A stretch of DNA of 63,039 bases, taken from an uncultured Eubacteriales bacterium. Lineage in GTDB: Bacteria; Bacillota; Clostridia; Lachnospirales; Bianqueaceae. Of the stretch, positions 8,979 to 17,145 are shown piece after piece (within the stretch, counting starts at the first letter, position 1; each line of letters begins with the position of its first letter). The stretch is taken from assembly GCA_902783575.1 (NCBI GenBank), contig CACZRP010000020.1, positions 1 to 63,039 of the forward strand, in the 5' to 3' direction. Below the pieces are notes generated by a model that had not been told where the DNA came from, ran no database searches, and saw nothing but the letters and a program-made list of their open reading frames with translations. Position numbers and translations under genes: made by a program.

Positions 8979-10385
8979 TTATTCGCAAAGATCCGCAATC
9001 ACCTGGGCGAACATCTTTGCAGATAGAATCAGTTCTTCAATGACGGCAAACTCATCAGCGCCGTGCATGCGGTTTTCGGTTCCCGGCATGGAGCATCCAA
9101 AGGCCACGCCGTTCTCCAGATGATGGACATAAGTACCTCCGCCAATGGCGATGCATTCACCCTTCTGTCCGGTATATTCTTCATAGACCTGCAGCAGCTT
9201 CTTCACAAAGGGAGAATCTCCGGATACATGATGGGGCGGATTCAGCTCTATATGATCCATGGTAATTCCCTCCGCCGCCATGGCCTTCTCCGCGGCATCC
9301 CGCAGGTTTTCGGTGGTGGCGCAAAGGGGTGCGCGGCAGTCAAACTGTGCCTTAAAGCCGGTCTTGGTCCAGTTCATCATGCTGAAGGTCAGGGTCAGGA
9401 TGCCGGAGATTTCATCCTCCATGGCAACTCCCAGTCCCTTGCCCCAGGAATCTCCGTGGGGGAAGAGCTTCTTCAGGGAATTCAGTTTGCGGACCGCTTC
9501 CGAAGACGCCAGAGGCAGATTGCAGAGGTATTCGATCAGACCGGTCAGGGCGTTGTTGCCCTTCTCAGGAGAAGCCGCATGGGCGCCTTCACCCACCGCG
9601 GTAACCTTGACTCCTTCTTCCGTCTGGGTAAGCTCATAGCGGACACCGGTCTTGGCGGTGGTTTCTTTTCCGATCTCATCCATGGCGGCAAGATCCAGTC
9701 CCTCCACCAGAGCGTAGGCCTTGCCGGGAAGCACGTTTACCTTCAGAGAGCCGCTCATGGACACTAGTCTGGGCAGGGCCTGATCCTCCTCCCAGGAAGC
9801 CCAGAACTCGGGATGCATGCCGCCCTTTTCGATATTGATCACAGGATAATCCGCATCGGGAGAGAAGGTCATGGGCGCTTCCGGCTGTTCGGCGTAGTAG
9901 TAAGGTAGGTCGCCGCTGCCGCACTCCTCGTCGGTACCCACCACCAGGCGGGCGCTTTTGCTGAGGGGAATTCCCAGATCCTTCACACATTTCAGGGCCC
10001 AGAGAGCCACCACAGCCGGGCCCTTATCGTCGGCGGTGCCGCGGCCGTAGATCTTCCCGTCCTTCATAATCACATTGAAGGGTTCCGTGACCGTCCAGCC
10101 CTCTCCGGCGGGCACCACATCCAGGTGGGCCAGCATATCCAGCTGACGGGGTGCTTCGGACAGATCCACGGAGCCCACGGCGTTTCCGTAGGTTTTCATG
10201 GCAAAGCCCTTTTCCTCTGCCATGGCTCCAAACTCCATCAGGGCCTGGTAGGGGCCTTCGCCAAAGGGCATCCCCTCTTTGGATTCCATGCGCTCGGAAT
10301 TGATGCTGCAAATTCGTGCTATATCCTTCATCATCTCAAACCAGTGCTGGTCAAAGTAGTTCTTGATATCCTGTTCATATTTCAT
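8979..10385 (-). CDS. M20 family dipeptidase, PepV/Sapep-like
   Basis: A 468-residue zinc dipeptidase of the M20A/PepV type, cleaving dipeptides in the cytoplasm. Metal-binding landmarks are MLAHLDVVP, GRGTADDKGP, GTDEECGSGD with the usual Glu-Glu pair, SPDADYP, and IGGGTYVHH near the C-terminus. I placed the start at the ATG at 10385: a promoter -10 box sits at 10421-10426, so the longer reading frame's ATG (10418) would lie at the transcription start. GGAGG is 11 nt before the chosen ATG, a slightly long spacing. It is the first gene of the salvage operon, consistent with a role in breaking down dipeptides freed from muropeptides (inference). Confidence 0.9.
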   Translation of the reverse strand: MKYEQDIKNYFDQHWFEMMKDIARICSINSERMESKEGMPFGEGPYQALMEFGAMAEEKGFAMKTYGNAVGSVDLSEAPRQLDMLAHLDVVPAGEGWTVTEPFNVIMKDGKIYGRGTADDKGPAVVALWALKCVKDLGIPLSKSARLVVGTDEECGSGDLPYYYAEQPEAPMTFSPDADYPVINIEKGGMHPEFWASWEEDQALPRLVSMSGSLKVNVLPGKAYALVEGLDLAAMDEIGKETTAKTGVRYELTQTEEGVKVTAVGEGAHAASPEKGNNALTGLIEYLCNLPLASSEAVRKLNSLKKLFPHGDSWGKGLGVAMEDEISGILTLTFSMMNWTKTGFKAQFDCRAPLCATTENLRDAAEKAMAAEGITMDHIELNPPHHVSGDSPFVKKLLQVYEEYTGQKGECIAIGGGTYVHHLENGVAFGCSMPGTENRMHGADEFAVIEELILSAKMFAQVIADLCE

Positions 10386-10420
10386 AGTGATAAAATCCTC
10401 CAAAAAGCGTACTTTCAACC

Positions 10421-10448
10421 ATTATAACATGCTGAGAAATGAAGTCAA
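10421..10448 (-). promoter_or_regulatory. Sigma-A-type promoter of the dipeptidase / muropeptide salvage operon
   Basis: On the minus strand: TTGACT (-35, 10443-10448), 16-nt spacer, TATAAT (-10, 10421-10426). The match to consensus is close. Transcription should begin near 10414, about 30 nt before the chosen ATG. Confidence 0.7.
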
Positions 10449-10463
10449 TAAATCGAAAAGAAC

Positions 10464-10492
10464 TTTCATATTTTCGGCATAAATGGTATAAT
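10464..10492 (+). promoter_or_regulatory. Promoter of yihY, implying a leaderless or near-leaderless transcript
   Basis: A perfect TATAAT (-10) lies at 10487-10492, with a weak -35 (TTTCAT, 10464-10469) 17 nt upstream. The annotated ATG begins at 10501, only 8 nt after the -10 box, so transcription would start on or next to the start codon. No ribosome-binding site is visible before the ATG. Confidence 0.5.
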
Positions 10493-10500
10493 ATACTATT

Positions 10501-11340
10501 ATGATCAGACAAATATCCTTAAAGTTTTTCAAGCGTCTGCGCACAGACGACTTTATGGGATACGCCGCCCAGATATCCTTTTATCTGCTGGTGTCGCTCA
10601 TCCCCCTGATGATCATGTTCACGGCCCTGATCTCCCGCTCCGCCCTGGTGGATTATACCAGGATTCTGGATATGCTGCGGGAATCCCACATCTTTCCCGA
10701 CAGCGCCCTGGATACCATCGATATCATGTTTAAGGGCGTTACCCTGCCGAACCAGTCCATTCCCATCTACGTACTGCTGGTGATCTGGTTCGCCTCCCGG
10801 GGCATCCGGGCCGTTATGAACGCCATCCATATGACCTTCCGCACCAGAAACTCCTTCAGCATCCCTAAGCACTTCATGCTGTCCTTCTTCTATACCATCT
10901 GCTTTGTGCTGATGATTGTGCTCTTCACAGTGCTGATCGTCTTCGGTGACCGGCTCTTCACCTTCCTGTCCGACACCTTCCAGAAGCAGATCTTTGTTTC
11001 CATGGTGGTGAGAGCCATCCGTTACATCATCCCGCTGCTGTTTCTGTTTGTACTGTATACCATCATTTACCGGGTCATTCCCGGCAAGGAGCTGAGAATC
11101 CGGGATGTGCTTCCCGGCTCCATCGGCGCCACCCTGGGCTCCTATGTGGTGAGTCTCATTTTCTCGGTATTCGTTTCCCAGTCCACCTCCAACTATTCCG
11201 CCATTTACGGCGGCCTGGCCTCCGTGGCCGTGATCTGCACCTGGATGTGGCTTTTCTCCCTGGTGCTGGTTCTTGGATCCGAGCTCAACGCCTGCGTATA
11301 CGAAGTCAAAAATAATACAACCCTCATCAGCATCTACTGA
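10501..11340 (+). CDS. YihY/BrkB-family inner-membrane protein
   Basis: A 279-residue polytopic membrane protein of the YihY/virulence-factor BrkB family, whose transport role is still uncertain. The family start 'AAQISFYLLVSLIPL' is at about 22-36, followed by a segment with 'FASRGIRAVMNAIH', then about five further hydrophobic helices. 'SNYSAIYGGLASVAVICTWMW' (quoted in part: YGGLASVAVIC) is the typical last conserved block. The ATG has no Shine-Dalgarno sequence and sits 8 nt after a TATAAT box, so the message may be leaderless. The gene stands alone between divergent and convergent neighbours, and its stop codon lies inside the terminator stem. Confidence 0.88.
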   Translation: MIRQISLKFFKRLRTDDFMGYAAQISFYLLVSLIPLMIMFTALISRSALVDYTRILDMLRESHIFPDSALDTIDIMFKGVTLPNQSIPIYVLLVIWFASRGIRAVMNAIHMTFRTRNSFSIPKHFMLSFFYTICFVLMIVLFTVLIVFGDRLFTFLSDTFQKQIFVSMVVRAIRYIIPLLFLFVLYTIIYRVIPGKELRIRDVLPGSIGATLGSYVVSLIFSVFVSQSTSNYSAIYGGLASVAVICTWMWLFSLVLVLGSELNACVYEVKNNTTLISIY

Positions 11341-11355
11341 TGAGGGTTCTTTTTT
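11319..11355 (+). terminator. Terminator overlapping the yihY stop codon
   Basis: A 12-bp perfect stem (AACCCTCATCAG / CTGATGAGGGTT, arms 11319-11330 and 11337-11348) with loop CATCTA is followed by CTTTTTT. The TGA stop codon is within the right arm, and the convergent lepB stop is at the 3' edge. Confidence 0.88.
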
Positions 11356-11975
11356 CAGTCTCTTCCGACCCAGGACAGGCGGTTCAGGGGCCAGACCTTC
11401 AGCACCACCCGGCCAATGACATTCTCCGGGCTGATGCAGCCTATGGATGAATGCCGGCTGTCCACACTCTGCTTCCGGTTGTCGCCCATGACAAAGAGCT
11501 TTCCTTCCGGCACCGTATAGGGCAGCTTGATGTCGCAGATGCCGAGCTCTCTTTTGCTGACATATTCCTCCGCCAGCCGGCTGCCGTTCAGGGTCACATT
11601 GCCGGAGGGGTCAATATCGATGGTATCTCCGCCCATGGCGATGATTCTCTTGATCATAAGATTGCCGTTGTTTTCAAAGGCCACCACCTCTCCCCGCCGG
11701 AAGGTGGATTTTTTCATCACCACGATAATATCCGAATCGCTCAGGGTATTCGACATGGAAGATCCCGTCATCTGGTACACCGGCATCAAAGCGGCGGCGG
11801 CAATGACGGCAAGTCCCAGCGCCAGCAGCACGCACAGCAGGGTCCGGCGGACGATCCGTCTGTTGCGGCTCCGGCTTTTCTCATGCTTCAGCTCTTCCCG
11901 AAGCTCCTCGGCGGAAGGAAACCGTTTCGTTTCCTTTTCCTTCACTTCATTTTCCATTACAGTTTCTTCATCCAT
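11355..11975 (-). CDS. lepB: Signal peptidase I (LepB/SipS type, Ser-Lys dyad)
   Basis: A 206-residue membrane-anchored type I signal peptidase that cleaves Sec signal peptides outside the membrane. A charged N-terminal cytoplasmic segment (1-45) precedes one transmembrane helix (about 46-68). The nucleophile is in TGSSMSNTL, the catalytic Lys in LMIKRIIAMGGD, and the C-terminal box FVMGDNRKQSVDSRH is intact. It is the last gene of the large surface operon, 22 nt after pilT, and ends convergently with yihY. The operon thus encodes two different signal peptidases; this is the bacterial Ser-Lys class, the other is the SipW (Ser-His) class. Confidence 0.95.
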   Translation of the reverse strand: MDEETVMENEVKEKETKRFPSAEELREELKHEKSRSRNRRIVRRTLLCVLLALGLAVIAAAALMPVYQMTGSSMSNTLSDSDIIVVMKKSTFRRGEVVAFENNGNLMIKRIIAMGGDTIDIDPSGNVTLNGSRLAEEYVSKRELGICDIKLPYTVPEGKLFVMGDNRKQSVDSRHSSIGCISPENVIGRVVLKVWPLNRLSWVGRD

Positions 11976-11997
11976 CGTCTTTCATCTCTCGGTAATC

Positions 11998-13068
11998 TCA
12001 GCCTAAGGCCTTTAGCCGGCGGCTGGTGGCCTCATAGTTGAGGCAGTAGGTCAGCAGGGTGTCCTTGGTGATCTTCTTCTGAGCGTAAAGCTTCAGGAGA
12101 CTGGAATCCATGGTGCACATGCCCTCCGAGGCCCCGGCCTGGATGGCCGCGTCAATCTGATGGGTTTTGCTCTCCCGGATCAGATTGCGGATGGCCGTAT
12201 TCATGAACATTATCTCAAAGGCCGGAATCATCTTTCCATTGACATCCGGCACCAGCTGTTGGGAAATGACTGCCTGAAGCACCATGGAGAGCTGCAGACG
12301 GATCTGGGCCTGCTGGGCCGCCGGGAAGGTATCAATAATACGGTCCACGGTGTTGGCCGCGCCGGTCGTATGCAGGGTGGAAAACAGCAGCTGACCGGTT
12401 TCCGCGGCCTTCATGGCCACATCGATGGTCTCGTAATCCCGCATCTCACCCAGCAGAATGACATCCGGGCTTTCACGGAGAGCGCTTCTTAACGCGGAGA
12501 GATAGCTGTCGCAGTCGGAATAGATTTCCCTCTGGGACACGATGCACTGGCTGTGGCGGTGCACATATTCAATGGGATCCTCCAGGGTCAGAATATGTCC
12601 CGTGCGGCTCTGATTGATGGCATCAATAATACAGGCCAGGGTGGTGCTCTTGCCCGATCCGGCTTGGCCAGTGACCAGCACAATGCCCTGATGGAGCCTG
12701 GTCAGCCTCATGACCTCCTCGGGAATTCCCATGACCTTGTAATCAGGGATACCGAAACGGATCACACGGATCACCGCCGCCAGAGAGTTCCTCTGATGGA
12801 ACACGTTGACCCTGAAACGTCCGATGCCGCCCAGAGCCAGGGAAAAATCATCATCCGCGCTTTCGGGAGCGATGCGGGAAACATCCCTGCCAGCCACCTG
12901 ATAAAGCTCGTGAATCAGATCTCTGGTGCCGTCAGGCAGCAGCCTTCCCTCATTCTCCATTCTCAGCTGTCTTCCGTGAATCTTGTAGGTCAGCGGAAGT
13001 CCGGCAACGATAAATATATCCGAGGTGCCGTTGTTCACGGCTTCCTTAAGGATATCTGTAATATTCAA
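11998..13068 (-). CDS. pilT: PilT twitching-motility retraction ATPase
   Basis: A GspE/PilT-superfamily ATPase of about 356 residues that depolymerises type IV pili. Landmarks: Walker A GQAGSGKST, an Asp box EDPIEYVH, Walker B DVILLGEMRD, a His box STLHTTGAANTVDR, and the PilT-specific AIRNLIRE motif needed for retraction, followed by a C-terminal helical tail. I favour the TTG at 13068 as start because AGGAGG lies 7 nt before it; an ATG at 13098 overlaps the upstream stop (ATGA) and has no ribosome site. No PilB extension ATPase occurs in the window. It follows the four small single-TM proteins and precedes lepB. Confidence 0.93.
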   Translation of the reverse strand: MNITDILKEAVNNGTSDIFIVAGLPLTYKIHGRQLRMENEGRLLPDGTRDLIHELYQVAGRDVSRIAPESADDDFSLALGGIGRFRVNVFHQRNSLAAVIRVIRFGIPDYKVMGIPEEVMRLTRLHQGIVLVTGQAGSGKSTTLACIIDAINQSRTGHILTLEDPIEYVHRHSQCIVSQREIYSDCDSYLSALRSALRESPDVILLGEMRDYETIDVAMKAAETGQLLFSTLHTTGAANTVDRIIDTFPAAQQAQIRLQLSMVLQAVISQQLVPDVNGKMIPAFEIMFMNTAIRNLIRESKTHQIDAAIQAGASEGMCTMDSSLLKLYAQKKITKDTLLTYCLNYEATSRRLKALG

Positions 13069-13094
13069 AACCTCTCCTCCTTTGCTGCCAGTTG

Positions 13095-13499
13095 TCATGG
13101 AAGCAGATTCATGGAAGTATCTTCTTCCCAGTTGGTGTCGGTCTCCGACCTCAGCACCCGGATGTTCCCATCCGCCAGCTCCATGTGAATGGTCAGCGTC
13201 ATCTCATCTCGTGCGATCACCTTCACATAAACACCGTTCTCATCCGGAACGGCGCCGCTTTCCAACAGGATGGCTTCCGGATCTTCGCCGGAAAGGACTG
13301 CCTCATCAAGACTCTGATAATAGGCCTGGCCTTCATTCTGAAGCTCATAATAAGCACTGGTCCAGGACGCGTAGCGTCTTGCCATTACATCATCGGCCCT
13401 GGCGCTGGTGACAGAAAGCACCGCCAGCACAGCGACGCAAAGCAGGATGACGCTCATCAGGATGCTGATACTGCCTAAACGTACTTTTTTCGTATCCAT
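13095..13499 (-). CDS. Small single-TM secreted protein of the PilT/PilC locus
   Basis: A 134-residue protein that I cannot assign to a family. One N-terminal hydrophobic helix (about 9-31) is followed by TSARADD, which reads like an AxA signal-peptidase I site rather than a prepilin-peptidase site. The remainder, about 100 residues, is acidic and globular. It lies 1 nt after the previous small gene and just before pilT, so a minor pilin or pilus-assembly role is inferred from position only. Confidence 0.75.
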   Translation of the reverse strand: MDTKKVRLGSISILMSVILLCVAVLAVLSVTSARADDVMARRYASWTSAYYELQNEGQAYYQSLDEAVLSGEDPEAILLESGAVPDENGVYVKVIARDEMTLTIHMELADGNIRVLRSETDTNWEEDTSMNLLP

Positions 13500-13500
13500 C

Positions 13501-13941
13501 CTACTTCACCTCCCCGCCGTGCCAGGCATCTACGGAAAGCTGATAGATTTCCTCATTCTCAAACAGGGCGCTGAGATGAAGGGAAGACATGTCCCCTTCC
13601 TCAAAGCTCATGCTCACCTTCACAAAGGCCTCCGTTTCTTCGCAGCCCTCGCTTTCCTTGTCCAGGAAAACGATGTAGGTACTTCCGTCCTCTCCCAAAG
13701 AGCCGTAGGCTTCCTTCATCCGGGAAAGGGCATCCTCCTGCCGGGGCGCGGATGTATAGATTTCCGCCAGACTGCGGCAGGCCTGAACGCTCTCATTCAG
13801 GGCCATGGTGCTGCGGGAGCTCTGGATGACGCCCGCGTAGACCTTCACCAGCAGCGTGCAGGACAGCACCAGCAGAATCACCATTCCCAGCATCTGCAGA
13901 CTCAGGGAAAACCGGAAGGTATCTCTCCAACTGTTTCTCAC
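13501..13941 (-). CDS. Small single-TM minor-pilin-like protein
   Basis: A 146-residue protein with a short basic N-terminus, one hydrophobic helix (about 15-36) and a mixed globular domain with several predicted strands. The overall plan is that of a minor pseudopilin, but no G-FTLxE prepilin-peptidase motif is present. Its start overlaps the upstream stop by 4 nt (ATGA), typical of translational coupling. The function is not known; the pilin-like label rests on size, topology and neighbours. Confidence 0.72.
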   Translation of the reverse strand: MRNSWRDTFRFSLSLQMLGMVILLVLSCTLLVKVYAGVIQSSRSTMALNESVQACRSLAEIYTSAPRQEDALSRMKEAYGSLGEDGSTYIVFLDKESEGCEETEAFVKVSMSFEEGDMSSLHLSALFENEEIYQLSVDAWHGGEVK

Positions 13942-14408
13942 GGCGCACCTCCCTGCTGAGACTTCAGCGACGCGAAGGCGCTGCGTCCGTCAATGCGGAT
14001 CCTGGCCAGGTTATCCTCAAGAGAAATCTCGAAGGAATCCACGGCAGCGATTTTCTCCGCATCAGCAGGCTCCGCCGGCATTCCGGGCATGGAAAGCTCC
14101 TCCCGGAGGCTGTTTTCATACTGATAGATCCGGATTTCATATTGGCCGCCATTCATGGGTAGACAAAGCATATCTCCCTCAGGGCCCTGATCCAGATAAA
14201 TGGCCGATTTGTCCTCACAGAAGCAGATCTGGTTCTGTACATAGGAAACGGTGGCTCTTAAATGATCCGCCTTTTCTCTTTGAATGGTCACCCGGCGGAA
14301 CAGGACCGCGCCGGTATAGACCATAAACAGAACAGAAACCACCAGCAGTCCATAGGTAATCAGCTGACAGATCGGCGTTAGTTTTTCAAGATATCTTTCC
14401 CGTTTCAC
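13938..14408 (-). CDS. Small single-TM protein, possibly DUF4860
   Basis: A 156-residue protein with an N-terminal transmembrane helix (about 16-38) and an extracellular domain that contains two cysteines close together (QICFCED). I believe it resembles the DUF4860 proteins found beside type II/IV secretion genes in Clostridia, but this is from memory. The start codon shares a base with the preceding gene's stop region. A minor pseudopilin-like role is inferred from the operon. Confidence 0.72.
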   Translation of the reverse strand: MKRERYLEKLTPICQLITYGLLVVSVLFMVYTGAVLFRRVTIQREKADHLRATVSYVQNQICFCEDKSAIYLDQGPEGDMLCLPMNGGQYEIRIYQYENSLREELSMPGMPAEPADAEKIAAVDSFEISLEDNLARIRIDGRSAFASLKSQQGGAP

Positions 14409-14749
14409 TAATAGCCCTCCCCGTCTTCACTGCCCAGCGGCAGCACCCGGATGCTGGGAGCAAGATTGCTCGAATAAGCCTCGTAGGATACAATATACCG
14501 CTCATGATTAATCACCAGGCCGTAGTGCTCCTCCAGATAGGCCACGGAGTTGGGATAGGCGCCTTCCACAGCATAGCACTGGACAGCGCTTCTCATCACC
14601 GCATCCTTCACCGACTGGATGCTCTGTTCGTCAATGGCTGTGGAAGCCTTCCTGAAAACAGGCGTCAGCACCGCGACCAGCAGCACCAGGCCCAGAAAGA
14701 CTCCGGCCAGGACATACAGCAGCCGGCCTTTTTTCTTCTCTCTGAACAT
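14408..14749 (-). CDS. Small pilin-like single-TM protein
   Basis: A 113-residue protein. After a basic stretch (REKKKGR), one hydrophobic helix (about 10-30) leads into an amphipathic helix and then QCYAVEGAYPNSVAYLEEHYGL. That block resembles the GspG/pilin pattern in which a peptide 'YP-S---L' follows the long N-terminal helix. There is no FTLxE cleavage motif. It is the first small gene after pilC (12-nt gap), where the major pilin often lies. Pilin-like is the best guess. Confidence 0.72.
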   Translation of the reverse strand: MFREKKKGRLLYVLAGVFLGLVLLVAVLTPVFRKASTAIDEQSIQSVKDAVMRSAVQCYAVEGAYPNSVAYLEEHYGLVINHERYIVSYEAYSSNLAPSIRVLPLGSEDGEGY

Positions 14750-14761
14750 ATCTGATTCCTC

Positions 14762-15832
14762 TTATCCGATGGCGCTCAGCATGCCGGCCAGCGGAAGCAT
14801 GATGGAAAGGAGGGTGATGCCCACAGAAACCGTCAGAAAGCCGGTCATGACGGGCTCAATGGCGGAAATCAGTCCTTCGATCTTCTCCTCGGCATCCATG
14901 CCGGTGACATCCGCCAGCTTGGCCAGCATCTCCTCCGTCTGTCCGCTTCTGGCGGCGGTAAGGAGCATACGTCCGTACAGGGAGGGATACACGCTATGGT
15001 CGTACAGTGCCTGGGAAAGGCTCTTGCCTCCCTGCATATCCGCGAACACCTGGTCCACGGTCTTCTTCAGCTCCGGATGAGACACCAGAGACACTGCCTC
15101 CTCCATGGCGGTATCGGTATCCATACCGCTGGAAAGGAAGGTGGACAAAACATCGGTAAACTGGGAAACCGAAAGCTGCAGCATGGCAGCTTTGGTCAAA
15201 GGGAACCGGCGCAGAATGGACTGTACCCATTCCTTGCCCTTCGTGGTTCCGGAAATAATGAAAAGCGCAAGAATCACCAGACTGATCAGCCCGATGACAA
15301 TCAGGCTGACGATGCTGATAATTCTGGCCGCGTGAAAATATCCATAGGAGGAAGCGGCCAGGGTACCGGCCATATTTTCGTAGACATTGACGAAAACCGG
15401 CAGCACCAGGGTCACCATCAGCAGCAGGACCACGCTCATCATCAGCAGCAGGCTCAGGGGATAAATTACAGCGGAACGGATCTGGGATTCCAGATGATCC
15501 TGCCGCTCATAGTAGCCTCGTAATGAACGCAGTACATGCTCCAGCCGGCCGGCTTTCTCACCGGCATCAATCATATCGGCGGCATAGACAGGAAAAGCTC
15601 CGCTCTTCTTCACCGCAGAGGCAAAGCTTTCGCCGAGAATCATCTCCTTTTCCATGCCCTTCAGCACCTGATGCAGCATGCCTTCTTTGGTATCGTCGGA
15701 CAAAAGGCCCAGGGCCTCCTCAGGTCCGATGCCCGCCTGGAGCATCATGGACATTTCCTGACAAAAAATGCTGACTGCCATTGATTCCAAAATCTGATTC
15801 TTTTCTGCCATGGCAAATATCTCCTGCATCAA
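14762..15832 (-). CDS. pilC: PilC/GspF-type inner-membrane platform protein
   Basis: A 356-residue type II secretion/type IV pilus F-family protein. Two T2SSF domains are visible. The first (about 20-140) has 'DMIDAGEKAGRLEHVL' followed by a hydrophobic pair of helices; the second (about 220-345) has 'LLTAARSGQTEEML' and ends in a long hydrophobic segment. These are the usual tandem 'GE-SG-L---L' motifs. It forms the membrane platform on which PilB/PilT-type ATPases act. The start overlaps the upstream stop by 4 nt. No pilB, pilM, pilN or pilD gene accompanies it here. Confidence 0.9.
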   Translation of the reverse strand: MMQEIFAMAEKNQILESMAVSIFCQEMSMMLQAGIGPEEALGLLSDDTKEGMLHQVLKGMEKEMILGESFASAVKKSGAFPVYAADMIDAGEKAGRLEHVLRSLRGYYERQDHLESQIRSAVIYPLSLLLMMSVVLLLMVTLVLPVFVNVYENMAGTLAASSYGYFHAARIISIVSLIVIGLISLVILALFIISGTTKGKEWVQSILRRFPLTKAAMLQLSVSQFTDVLSTFLSSGMDTDTAMEEAVSLVSHPELKKTVDQVFADMQGGKSLSQALYDHSVYPSLYGRMLLTAARSGQTEEMLAKLADVTGMDAEEKIEGLISAIEPVMTGFLTVSVGITLLSIMLPLAGMLSAIG

Positions 15833-16794
15833 TAGATAAAACGATTCGTATAACGGGCATCATCCTCCAGCACATCGGCGGAAGAGCCGCCGGCAGCAAA
15901 GGTGATGTCCACCCGCTTCCAATTAAGAGGGCTGACCTTGATTTCCACCGAAAGCCATCCCTGCTCTTTAATATAGATCCGGTTCCAGGCATGGTAAAGC
16001 TGATCCTCTCCCACATATCCGGTAACCACCTGACAGGGCACTCCCTGAGACCGCAGCATGGCGGCGGCCAGGGACGAATAGTCAAAACAGATCCCGTCTT
16101 TCGTAATCAGCGTACTGGATGGATCGGGAAGATAGCCGCTCTGCACCGTTCTGGCCTTCTCATGATCGTAGACCACATTTTCCTTCAGAAAGTCATAAAT
16201 AGCCCCCGCGATTTCCAGATCACTCTTGGCGTAGCGGGTCAGTTCATAAGCCTTCTCCACCAGGGGATCCGAAGCATCGTAGCTGCAGATCTGATTGGGC
16301 CTTAAAAACGGCTGAAACTCATCCATCAGCCGGACCTCCGCGGTATCGGTCCAGATCTTCATGTACTTGGTGCCGCCCACGTTCTGCATGAGCTTAAACA
16401 CATAAGTACCGTCTCCCATGTTTAACGGATATATGGTTTCCGTCCCGTCCGAGGGAAGATCATAGGTATAGGTTTCCTCCTCATGAATCACCTGGAATTT
16501 CATCCGGACATCACTCTGAAAGGAAACACCGATGAATCCCTTCTCGGTCTGGGACAAATCTATGTATCCGCCGTCAATAAAAACAGAAGCGGCCTGGTCC
16601 ATCCTGGCAGGAAGGACCTCGGCCTTGGTTCTGGGCGTGGCGCCATCGGTCATGGGCGTCTGGGATTCACTGATCTGATCGGGAGCGGCGTTATCAGAAG
16701 AAGGTCCGGGAGCACCGGAGCATCCGGCCATCAGGCAAACCATCCAGAAACACAGGATGATTCCAAATAACTTTCGCCTCACAGCAAACCTCAC
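15829..16794 (-). CDS. Transglutaminase-like lipoprotein
   Basis: A 321-residue secreted lipoprotein. The signal sequence ends in the lipobox LMAGC (Cys near residue 25), followed by a Ser/Pro/Thr-rich spacer. The C-terminal domain has the transglutaminase/cysteine protease core: GICFDYSSLAAAML with the Cys, YHAWNRIY with the His, and GWLSVE in place of the Asp segment (an acidic residue follows a few positions on). It overlaps both neighbours by 4 nt. An extracellular role in cross-linking or trimming of surface proteins or wall peptides is plausible but unproven. Confidence 0.85.
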   Translation of the reverse strand: MRFAVRRKLFGIILCFWMVCLMAGCSGAPGPSSDNAAPDQISESQTPMTDGATPRTKAEVLPARMDQAASVFIDGGYIDLSQTEKGFIGVSFQSDVRMKFQVIHEEETYTYDLPSDGTETIYPLNMGDGTYVFKLMQNVGGTKYMKIWTDTAEVRLMDEFQPFLRPNQICSYDASDPLVEKAYELTRYAKSDLEIAGAIYDFLKENVVYDHEKARTVQSGYLPDPSSTLITKDGICFDYSSLAAAMLRSQGVPCQVVTGYVGEDQLYHAWNRIYIKEQGWLSVEIKVSPLNWKRVDITFAAGGSSADVLEDDARYTNRFIY

Positions 16795-17129
16795 GCAAGT
16801 TTTTGTAGTTCTTCTCTTTTACTCAGCAGCTCCTCCAGCATGGGCGCATAATCCATCTGGGTACGGGAACGAAGATATTCGCACATCTCAGACGCCACCT
16901 TCTGAAGGGGGGTCAGAGAAAGATTGGCCAGGATTCCCTTTAAGGCATGGGACGCTTCAAAACCGGCATCCAGATCACCGGCCTCCACCGCTGTTTTCAG
17001 CTTATCAAAATTGCCATCGGAAAGGGCCATGCCCACCAGCCGAAGATAAAAGGCCTCATTGTTCATGCATCGGGAAAGGCCATCATCCACATCTGCACCG
17101 AAGTCGCGAAGATTCTGGACAGTGATCAT
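16791..17129 (-). CDS. Histidine-containing phosphotransfer (HPt) protein
   Basis: A 112-residue stand-alone HPt domain. The four-helix bundle centres on EASHALKGILANLSLTPL, in which the His after Ser is the phospho-acceptor and Lys-Gly and Asn follow as in canonical HALKG--xNLG. It would relay phosphate between a hybrid histidine kinase and a response regulator, neither of which is in the window. The gene sits between the diguanylate cyclase (16-nt gap) and the transglutaminase gene (4-nt overlap). Confidence 0.88.
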   Translation of the reverse strand: MITVQNLRDFGADVDDGLSRCMNNEAFYLRLVGMALSDGNFDKLKTAVEAGDLDAGFEASHALKGILANLSLTPLQKVASEMCEYLRSRTQMDYAPMLEELLSKREELQKLA

Positions 17130-17145
17130 CAGATTTACCTCCTTA

